Shown here: positions 1 through 5,840 of the stretch, one piece after another
Layout: each line of letters opens with the position of its first letter
Position numbering within the stretch: position 1 is the stretch's first letter
Source of the DNA: Enterocloster bolteae
GTDB lineage: Bacteria; Bacillota_A; Clostridia; Lachnospirales; Lachnospiraceae
Assembly (NCBI GenBank): GCA_021769025.1
Contig: JAETTS010000066.1
Span: 1-9,979 of the forward strand
Direction: 5' to 3'
Length of the DNA stretch: 9,979 nt
Notes under the pieces: generated by a model
Told to the model about the DNA's origin: nothing
Seen by the model: only the letters and a program-made list of their open reading frames with translations
Databases searched by the model: none
Position numbers and translations under genes: made by a program

Positions 1-10
1 TAAACCCTTA

Positions 11-880
11 TCAATCCTTCACCGCACCCAATGTCATGCCGCCTACAAAATATTTCTGTAAGAACGGATACACAATCAGGATGGGCAGTGTGGCAACCAC
101 TGTAACCGCCATACGTACAGACATAGGAGACACTGTGTTCTGCACTCCCTGGGCAGCCGCATGGGGATCCACCTTGATCTGGGCGCTTTCCATAATCTCA
201 TAAAGAACATACTGCAAAGTAGGAATCTCTCTTGCATACAGATAGGTATCCATAAAGGAGTTCCACTGCCCTACCGCGATAAACAGGGACACTGTGGCAA
301 TAACCGGCGTACACAGAGGAAGGATCACCTTATACCAGATGACAAAATCATTGGCTCCGTCGATTTTGGCGGCCTCCTGAAGGGCCATAGGCAGCCCCTC
401 GATAAAGGAACGCATCAGAATCACGTTGTAGACCCAGATCATGCCGGGGATGATATATACCCAGAAATTGTTTCCCATCCTTAAATTCCGCATAATCAGA
501 AGATATTCCGGTATCATACCGCCGCTTACATACATGGTGATGATAAACAGGATGGTAAACGATTTATTGAAATAAAAATCTTTGCGGCTAAGCACATAGG
601 CAAGCATGGATGTGAAGATAACTCCCACGCCAGTGCCTACCACTGTTTTTAACACCGACAACATAAAAGGCATAACCATATTATTTTCCGTGAAAATGTA
701 GATGTAGTTGGCCAGTGTAAACTTTCTGGGAATAATAAAGTTTACGTTTCGCATGGTGTCCATAGGGTCATTAAAAGAAATTGCCAAAACATTTAAGAAC
801 GGATAGACCGTTATGAGTATCATGCCGATAAACAGCACCATAAGAATATAATCGAACACGCCTTTTTTATTTTCCAGCAT
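11..880 (-). CDS. ABC sugar transporter permease, LplC/YtcP-like
   Basis: Second transmembrane subunit of the CUT1-type importer, forming a heterodimer with the LplB-like protein encoded just upstream. It has 289 aa with six predicted hydrophobic segments (about 11-35, 75-97, 107-125, 140-158, 188-207 and 257-276). The EAA loop EAAKIDGANDFVIWYKVILP (about 169-188) is intact. The N-terminal PFLNVLAISFNDP stretch and the C-terminal KYFVGGMTLGAVKD ending match the YtcP/LplC group, so the protein is full length. The start at 880 follows GGGGGGAG, which begins directly after the stop codon of the preceding gene; this indicates tight translational coupling. The stop TGA leaves only 10 bases before the window edge. 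No terminator is visible there, so the message probably continues into a substrate-binding protein gene. Confidence 0.95.
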   Translation of the reverse strand: MLENKKGVFDYILMVLFIGMILITVYPFLNVLAISFNDPMDTMRNVNFIIPRKFTLANYIYIFTENNMVMPFMLSVLKTVVGTGVGVIFTSMLAYVLSRKDFYFNKSFTILFIITMYVSGGMIPEYLLIMRNLRMGNNFWVYIIPGMIWVYNVILMRSFIEGLPMALQEAAKIDGANDFVIWYKVILPLCTPVIATVSLFIAVGQWNSFMDTYLYAREIPTLQYVLYEIMESAQIKVDPHAAAQGVQNTVSPMSVRMAVTVVATLPILIVYPFLQKYFVGGMTLGAVKD

Positions 881-892
881 CTTTCTCCCCCC

Positions 893-1828
893 TTAAACCA
901 GTTTGTCTTCGCCGATCATACCGGCAATCTTATTGGCAATAAAAAGAAGAATGATTCCCACCACAGACTGAAACATGCCGATGGCGGTACCAAGACCGTA
1001 GTTGTTGGAACCGATACCTCTTATGTAGGCAAACCAGGAAAGCACCATTGCATGATCCTGGACAATACCATTGCTTAAAAGCATCTGCCGCTCCATGCCT
1101 ACGTTCAGCGCGCTTCCCACGCTCATAATCAACAGCACAATGGCCGTAGGTTTGATTCCCGGAAGGGTCAGGTACCACATCTGCTGGAACCGGTTGGCTC
1201 CGTCCACCTTTGCCGCCTCATAAATTCCCTTGTCGATTCCGGCCATAGCGGACAGGTAGATGATGGCATCCCAGCCTACCTCCTTCCAGACATTGATGAT
1301 ACACACCACGATCCAGAACAAAGGTGAGTTGGTGGACATCAGGTGCAGGCTTTTGCCGGTCATAGTCTCAAGGGCTCCCCCGTCGTTGAGCAGCATCTTG
1401 GCAATGCTGGCAATAATAACCCATGACACAAAGTGGGGAAGATAAGAAACTGTCTGGGTAATCTTCTTAAATCCCTCCATGCGGATCTCATTGAGGAACA
1501 GGGCAAAGATGATGGCCGCCGCCGTCCCCAGAGTGATCCCCAGGATGCTGATGCCAATGGTATTTATCATGGTCTGGGGGAAGAGACGGTCGGAAAAGGC
1601 ATCCACAAAATTCTGAAAGCCTACGAATTTCCGCTCCCAGATTGGCTTTGCAAAGGATTTGGGAACCACCTCCTGAAATGCCATGGTCCAGCCCCATAAA
1701 GGAACATACTTGAAGATGATCAGCCAGATGACAAATGGCACGGACATCAGCAGCAGATACCGCTGTTTCCACATCAGGGCAAGGCTGAAAGGCTCTTTCA
1801 TATTTTTCTGTTTCCTGGGTTTTTTCAT
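893..1828 (-). CDS. ABC sugar transporter permease, LplB/YtcO-like
   Basis: Inner transmembrane subunit of a CUT1-type carbohydrate ABC importer, probably for an oligosaccharide. It has 311 aa and about six hydrophobic segments (near 25-45, 88-112, 128-146, 170-192, 228-246 and 279-300). The cytoplasmic EAA loop EAAKVDGANRFQQMWYLTLP (about 204-223), which contacts the ATPase, is well conserved. The long positively charged N-terminus (MKKPRKQKNMK) and the YVPLWGWTMAFQ stretch are typical of the LplB group. The start has GGGAGGT 9 nt upstream. Its stop is 12 bp before the next permease, so the two are translated from one message. A perfect TATAAT without a good -35 lies just upstream, which would suit activation by the regulator. 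The matching binding protein is probably beyond the left edge, and the ATPase is probably a shared MsmX-type protein encoded elsewhere. Confidence 0.95.
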   Translation of the reverse strand: MKKPRKQKNMKEPFSLALMWKQRYLLLMSVPFVIWLIIFKYVPLWGWTMAFQEVVPKSFAKPIWERKFVGFQNFVDAFSDRLFPQTMINTIGISILGITLGTAAAIIFALFLNEIRMEGFKKITQTVSYLPHFVSWVIIASIAKMLLNDGGALETMTGKSLHLMSTNSPLFWIVVCIINVWKEVGWDAIIYLSAMAGIDKGIYEAAKVDGANRFQQMWYLTLPGIKPTAIVLLIMSVGSALNVGMERQMLLSNGIVQDHAMVLSWFAYIRGIGSNNYGLGTAIGMFQSVVGIILLFIANKIAGMIGEDKLV

Positions 1829-1856
1829 TCTGCATATACCTCCCTTTTTTCTATTT

Positions 1857-1862
1857 ATTATA
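1857..1862 (-). promoter_or_regulatory. Candidate -10 element of the permease operon
   Basis: A perfect TATAAT (minus strand) lies 28 bp before the permease ATG, so a transcript starting near 1850 would have a very short leader carrying GGGAGGT. At 16-18 bp upstream there is no recognisable TTGACA, only TATTTC-like sequence. A consensus -10 with an absent -35 is the usual layout of an activator-dependent promoter, here plausibly served by the AraC-type regulator. In an AT-rich 98-bp gap it could also arise by chance. Confidence 0.45.
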
Positions 1863-1926
1863 GAAATAAGGCCGCAAAAGAAATACCCATAAATTCAGAC
1901 TCGTTTCCCCCTTATTTTTAGAGAGT

Positions 1927-3723
1927 TCAAGGATTGGCTGGCAGACGGATCACCACCCGTGTCATTTTTCCTTCCATGCTTTGGATGGAAAGACCGTAGG
2001 CCTCCCCGTATTTTAATCGGATCCTCTCATGGACATTGCACACTCCGATGTGGGACCGATCCAGGCTGTGCCGTTTTAACTCTTCCCGAAGCTTATCTAA
2101 CCGCTCCTCCGGGATTCCCACGCCGTCGTCCTCAATGGTGATAATAAGCTTCTCATCCTGTTTTTCAATCTGTATCTGAATATGGCCCGTCCCCTCCTTG
2201 GTCTCCAGGCCATGGATAATGGAATTCTCCACAATTGGCTGGAGAACCAATGGCAAGATTACGCAGTCTTTTGCCTCCTCATCGATGGAGATCTTATACT
2301 GAAGCCGCTCGTCAAACCGGTACTTCTGTATCTTCAGATAGGATTCCACCAAGTCTGCCTCTGCCCTGACCGTCACCTCCTGGCTTCCTGTCTGGATATT
2401 CCTGCGCAGGATTTTCGCCAGCATTTTCACCAGTTCCTCAATCTCCGGCTGATGATTCGCTCTGGCCTGCATACGGATGGTCTCCAGAGTATTATATAGA
2501 AAATGAGGGTTGATCTGGCTGGCCAACACCTTAAACTCTGCTTCCTTCTGCTGTGTTTTCAGCTGTTCCGCATGAATTCGCTCCTGATAGATTTGTGCTA
2601 AAAGCCTCTGGATATCTGCGATCATAGTACCCAGATAACCGTACAGATCATTGATCTCATCGCTGCCTCCCAGGCTGGGTTCCAGGTCAAAATCTCCCTG
2701 GGCCGCTTTCTGCATCTGTCTCCTGAACCGCTCCACCCTGCTGCCGAATGACCAGGAAAATAATGCAATCAGGGACACAGACAAAACAGCGCTTCCGAAA
2801 AAGATACAGACGCTGCCCTGATTCTGGCGGCTGGCCTGCTTTAAAATATCTTTATAGGACTTTAAGCTTATCATCTGTAAAGTATCCTCAGACTCTCCCA
2901 GGGCAAAGCTATAGCAGGTCATCACATACTCTTTTCCTTCAAGCCGCACCTTATCCTGAAAAATACCTTCCTTTTTCCAGTTCTCTATGAAAGGCTGCAT
3001 CACGAAAAAATCTGTGTTTCCCTGCCCGTTGTCCAGAATCTGGACCCTGCCGTTTATGATCAGCCTGGTATCGCAATTCCGGCTACCCACCTGCTCAAAG
3101 AGCCTCTCCTTCCTCATATACATAACCAGCACGCCTACGTCTCTGTTGTCCCTGGTCCGAAGGAGCCTGGTGAGAGCCAGAGTGTCATCATGGTTTAACG
3201 CCAGGGGAAGAGGAAGAATCTGCCACACCGCTCCCCCGTTTCTCTCTGTCACGGTCCGGTACCAATCCTCGTTTTGTACCTTCTCTGTCTTCTTAAAATG
3301 AGCGTTTTCTGTGATGGTATCATTGTCCAGATAGACACTGATCCACACCACTGCCCGGTTGTAGAAATTGCCGAAGGCATCAAAGCCTGTGTAGGCCCTG
3401 TAGTCCTCCACCAGATCTTCATACTGGACATAATTTTTCTCTGCAATCTCTTCAAGGCTTTGGTCAAAATAAAAATTTTTGGAGCCGGTATTGACTGAGT
3501 TTAGCATTTCCTTCAACTGGCTTCCCAGTATCTCCAGCTCTGTCATCTCCGCCCGCTTTTCCCTCTCCACCAGGATCTTGCTGGTTCCAAGCACCAGATA
3601 CAATCCCATACAGATCATAGGGAGGGCTCCTCCTATGATGTAGAGAAACAGCATACGGGTTTTAATTTTAGTTTCCAAGAGGCGCAGGAAAACTCTTCCT
3701 GGCCCGGATTTATTTATTTTCAT
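1927..3723 (-). CDS. Sensor histidine kinase, YesM-like (HisKA_7TM-independent, His_kinase family)
   Basis: Membrane-bound sensor that would autophosphorylate and pass phosphate to the AraC-type regulator upstream. The start at 3723 (598 aa) is preferred because GAGGT lies 6 nt before it; an in-frame ATG at 3750 (607 aa) lacks a good RBS. Counting from 3723, there is a first membrane segment (about 25-47), an extracytoplasmic sensor region of about 255 residues (Cache-like by position, not proven), a second membrane segment (about 304-326), and a HAMP-like linker with coiled coil to about residue 395. The His kinase block follows, with phosphoacceptor His407 in QINPHFLYNTLE, the N box LQPIVENSIIHG (Asn500), and the ATP-binding EDDGVGIP (532-538). 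A distal DRSHIGVCNVHERI motif fits the G2 region. All catalytic motifs look intact. The ligand is unknown; for this family a sugar or a liganded binding protein is plausible. Confidence 0.93.
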   Translation of the reverse strand: MKINKSGPGRVFLRLLETKIKTRMLFLYIIGGALPMICMGLYLVLGTSKILVEREKRAEMTELEILGSQLKEMLNSVNTGSKNFYFDQSLEEIAEKNYVQYEDLVEDYRAYTGFDAFGNFYNRAVVWISVYLDNDTITENAHFKKTEKVQNEDWYRTVTERNGGAVWQILPLPLALNHDDTLALTRLLRTRDNRDVGVLVMYMRKERLFEQVGSRNCDTRLIINGRVQILDNGQGNTDFFVMQPFIENWKKEGIFQDKVRLEGKEYVMTCYSFALGESEDTLQMISLKSYKDILKQASRQNQGSVCIFFGSAVLSVSLIALFSWSFGSRVERFRRQMQKAAQGDFDLEPSLGGSDEINDLYGYLGTMIADIQRLLAQIYQERIHAEQLKTQQKEAEFKVLASQINPHFLYNTLETIRMQARANHQPEIEELVKMLAKILRRNIQTGSQEVTVRAEADLVESYLKIQKYRFDERLQYKISIDEEAKDCVILPLVLQPIVENSIIHGLETKEGTGHIQIQIEKQDEKLIITIEDDGVGIPEERLDKLREELKRHSLDRSHIGVCNVHERIRLKYGEAYGLSIQSMEGKMTRVVIRLPANP

Positions 3724-3729
3724 GAGAAT

Positions 3730-3734
3730 ACCTC
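3730..3734 (-). promoter_or_regulatory. Ribosome binding site deciding the kinase start
   Basis: GAGGT on the minus strand lies 6 nt before the ATG at 3723. The alternative ATG at 3750 is preceded by sequence with no clear Shine-Dalgarno match. The kinase is therefore more likely to begin MKINKSGPG. Confidence 0.65.
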
Positions 3735-3750
3735 GTTTCTTTATCTCCAT

Positions 3751-4088
3751 ACTCTGGGAAACTGCGGCAGTCCGTATTCAGCTGCTGCTCAACTCAGGAG
3801 TGGTATCTTGTGACAGGCTGGCTGCCCTGAGGTGAATCCGCCTTTCCTGTACTTTTAGTGCCCTGTCTGCCACAGACGGTGATTTCCGTTTTCTGCGGCA
3901 GGCAGGGCACATGAGAAGCTGCTATTCCGATATGATTACATAGTCTTTCACCGTATAGGTAATACCGTCTAACTTTTTAGAGGTGTGGAGGCTCTGAATC
4001 TCTTCTTTATCCTACCGCAGCTGATTTCCATCTGGCAGACCGTTTCTCTTCCCACTGGCTTTCTTACCAGGTGGACTTATATCTTTTT
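3751..4088. other. 338-bp gap between regulator and kinase
   Basis: This gap, 365 bp if the kinase starts at 3723, holds no gene I can support. It contains the 53-nt hairpin and, on the minus strand, one frame open from 4011 to 3778 except for a single TAG at 3924-3922. The first part has no start codon but reads like protein (KKLDGITYTVKDYVIISE). The second part could start at an ATG at 3912 (MCPACRRKRK..., 44 codons), without a Shine-Dalgarno site. No convincing promoter for the kinase was found. The stretch may be a decayed small gene or an inserted element. Confidence 0.5.
3858..3910 (-). other. Strong 53-nt hairpin between regulator and kinase
   Basis: GTGCCCTGTCTGCC (3858-3871) and GGCAGGCAGGGCAC (3897-3910) form a 14-bp stem. 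It has a G-U wobble in plus-strand RNA and one C-A mismatch in minus-strand RNA. In the minus-strand transcript the stem continues through a G-U pair, CAG/CTG and ACGG/CCGT, with a three-A bulge and an AAATCA loop. No U-run follows on either strand, so it is not a standard terminator. It may stabilise or process the regulator-kinase message, or be a remnant of a repeat element. Confidence 0.6.
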
Positions 4089-5627
4089 CTATTCCCCATT
4101 TTCTTCTTCCATATTCTTCCGGTACTCTTTGGGGCTGATCCCAACATATTTCTTAAACTTCATATAAAAATAATCAATACTGCCGTATCCTACCATCTCC
4201 GAAATCTGATATACTTTAAGTCCAGTCTCCTTAAGAAGACGCCTGGCATTGGTGATGCGGATCCGATCCAGGGCATTGTTGAAATTCTCCCCCGTCTCCC
4301 TGCGGAACAGCTTTCCTAAGTAGGCACTGTTGTAGTTAAAATTTTTCGCTATGCTCTCCAGCTTTAAATCCTTGTCATAATTTTTCTCCATATAATAGGA
4401 TACGCGCTGGATAATGCTGCCTCCTGCTGTGCCGATTTTCCTGCTTAAGCCCAGAAGCGCCTGCTCATAGCGATCCAGCAAATTCTTCATACCGTCCGCC
4501 CCGGCAAGCTGCCTAAGAAGCTGCTGCATGGATTCATTGTCCACAGAGGCAGCGGCATATTTTTGGCTGAGGCGCATCTGAAGCTGAACCATATTCTGCA
4601 CAAGGATCATTTTGATCTCGGATTCCTTCAACAGGTTCCAGGTGCAGTAATCTTTAAACATCTCCATGGCCTTTCTGATGCCCTCCGCCTCTCCCACCTC
4701 GATCAGCATCTCCAGCCATTCCATGGTAACTTCTTCCCCTCTGCCCTCCAGGCTGCAGATCAGGTCAATGGTTAATATATCTTCCTGATCGAAGATAAAT
4801 GCCTGATCCATCAGATATCTGGCGCTTTCGTAAGAGCAGAAAAGCTCCTGCCACTGCTTCACATTATTGCCAAGGGCGATCTTTAGCTTCCTGCCATAGT
4901 AGCTTTCCACTCTCTTGTTGCGTTTCTCAAGCCGCTCCTTCCATCTGCTGTACTCGACGGAACGCCCGACCAGTATCACCTGATCCTCTGTAGGGAATGT
5001 CTCGATGCAGAAAGCATCCCCTTCTGTCAGGGTTTTAACCTTTTCATACAGTGCCCCATGATCCCTGCCATCCCCGTCCTCTTCCTCTCTGCACACAGCA
5101 ATACAGAAGATATCCCCGTCAAGGGTCAGATGGTGCCGTTTCACATCCTCCTCCAGCTGGGCCATATTGCCTTCCTTTAACACCATCCGCCTGAAAAGTT
5201 CCTGTCTGGCCTTACCTTCATTCTGGCTGTGATACTGCTCCAGAGAATGGGTTTCCTCCAGGCTTTTTCTCACCTTTTCCACATATTCCAGCAGTTCCTC
5301 TTCATCAACAGGCTTAAGCAGGTACCCCCCCACACCCATAGTAAGGGCTGTTCTGGCATATTCAAATTCCGAGAACCCTGTCAGAATAATAAAGTGTCCC
5401 GCAAATCCCTGCTTTTTCGCCTCCTTTATCACCTCAAGGCCTGTAATCCCAGGCATCTTAATATCCACTAGCACCAGATCCGGATTCTCACGAAGAATGT
5501 TGGCTAAGCCCTCTCTGCCGTCCTTCCCACAGGTTCCCAGACGAAACCCTGCTTTTTCCCAGTCAATCAGCCCCTTGATCCCTTCTCTGACAAGTCTCTC
5601 ATCATCAATAATCATTGCGGTAAACAT
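4089..5627 (-). CDS. Response regulator, AraC-type (YesN-like)
   Basis: Cytoplasmic DNA-binding output protein of the two-component system, expected to activate the adjacent transporter and possibly the glycosidase genes once phosphorylated. It has 512 aa. The N-terminal receiver domain (about 1-120) shows the acidic pair Asp8-Asp9, phosphoacceptor Asp55 in LVDIKMPG, Thr83 and Lys105 in LLKPVDEE, so all switch residues are intact. A long helical middle region (about 125-400) is typical of the YesN family. The C-terminus (about 405-507) carries the double helix-turn-helix AraC domain, ending with the family signature YFYMKFKKYVGISPKEYRK. The start at 5627 has GGAGGAA (5635-5641) at good spacing and lies downstream of a sigma-A-like promoter. 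Unusually, the partner kinase lies downstream after a 365-bp gap rather than adjacent or overlapping. Family assignment is firm; the regulon is inferred from position. Confidence 0.95.
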   Translation of the reverse strand: MFTAMIIDDERLVREGIKGLIDWEKAGFRLGTCGKDGREGLANILRENPDLVLVDIKMPGITGLEVIKEAKKQGFAGHFIILTGFSEFEYARTALTMGVGGYLLKPVDEEELLEYVEKVRKSLEETHSLEQYHSQNEGKARQELFRRMVLKEGNMAQLEEDVKRHHLTLDGDIFCIAVCREEEDGDGRDHGALYEKVKTLTEGDAFCIETFPTEDQVILVGRSVEYSRWKERLEKRNKRVESYYGRKLKIALGNNVKQWQELFCSYESARYLMDQAFIFDQEDILTIDLICSLEGRGEEVTMEWLEMLIEVGEAEGIRKAMEMFKDYCTWNLLKESEIKMILVQNMVQLQMRLSQKYAAASVDNESMQQLLRQLAGADGMKNLLDRYEQALLGLSRKIGTAGGSIIQRVSYYMEKNYDKDLKLESIAKNFNYNSAYLGKLFRRETGENFNNALDRIRITNARRLLKETGLKVYQISEMVGYGSIDYFYMKFKKYVGISPKEYRKNMEEENGE

Positions 5628-5737
5628 GCCTGGCTTCCTCCATTTATGCCTGCAGGCCCCCCGTGTGGATCCCAGTGAGGCTCTGCCGGTTTTTCATTGA
5701 CAGTGTAATCGGTTATCATACGTTCCCTCTTTCCTGC

Positions 5738-5764
5738 TATTTTACCGTATCAGTATTTTACCGT
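5738..5764 (-). repeat. Tandem TATTTTACCGT boxes over the promoter
   Basis: The 11-mer TATTTTACCGT (plus strand) occurs at 5738-5748 and again at 5754-5764, a 16-bp period. The boxes cover the -10 hexamer and the spacer up to the -35 element. A shorter copy, TTACCGT, lies upstream at 5799-5805. Direct repeats over a core promoter are a plausible operator, perhaps for negative autoregulation, but no protein can be assigned from sequence alone. Confidence 0.5.
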
Positions 5765-5767
5765 CAA
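5739..5767 (-). promoter_or_regulatory. Sigma-A-like promoter of the regulator gene
   Basis: On the minus strand, TTGACG (5767-5762) is followed after exactly 17 bp by TAAAAT (5744-5739). Each hexamer matches five of six consensus bases. Transcription would start near 5732, giving a leader of about 100 nt before the regulator ATG at 5627. This implies that the regulator, and perhaps the kinase, is expressed separately from the glycosidase genes. Confidence 0.75.
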
Positions 5768-5803
5768 CGAAATTATGGAGATATGGGGAGGGATGGTGTT
5801 ACC

Positions 5804-5830
5804 GTTTACTGGGTGCCAATGAACAGTAAC
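5804..5830. repeat. Short inverted repeat downstream of GH3
   Basis: GTTTACTG (5804-5811) can pair with CAGTAAC (5824-5830) across a 12-nt loop, with one bulged base. It lies just after the GH3 stop codon but has no following U-run, so it is a poor intrinsic terminator. It may act as a weak mRNA 3' end or as a protein site upstream of the regulator promoter. Confidence 0.3.
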
Positions 5831-5840
5831 GAGAAATGAA

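Noticed and set aside
1488..1835. Minus-strand open frame of 115 codons starting at the ATG at 1835
   Set aside because: It overlaps the permease in another frame and its ATG is only 2 nt after the RBS, too close for initiation; the permease start at 1828 has proper spacing.
3858..3910. Hairpin as an intrinsic terminator of the regulator gene
   Set aside because: Neither strand shows a U-run after the stem; the minus strand continues TAAAAGTACAGG.
3778..3912. Small gene starting MCPACRRKRK (44 codons)
   Set aside because: It lacks a Shine-Dalgarno site, has only one CxxC pair, and its first third is the hairpin, so it is kept only as a possible relic rather than called as a CDS.
5628..5840. 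Catabolite-repression (cre) operator near the regulator promoter
   Set aside because: No segment matched the TGWAAGCGYTWNCA-type consensus well enough here or in the other gaps.
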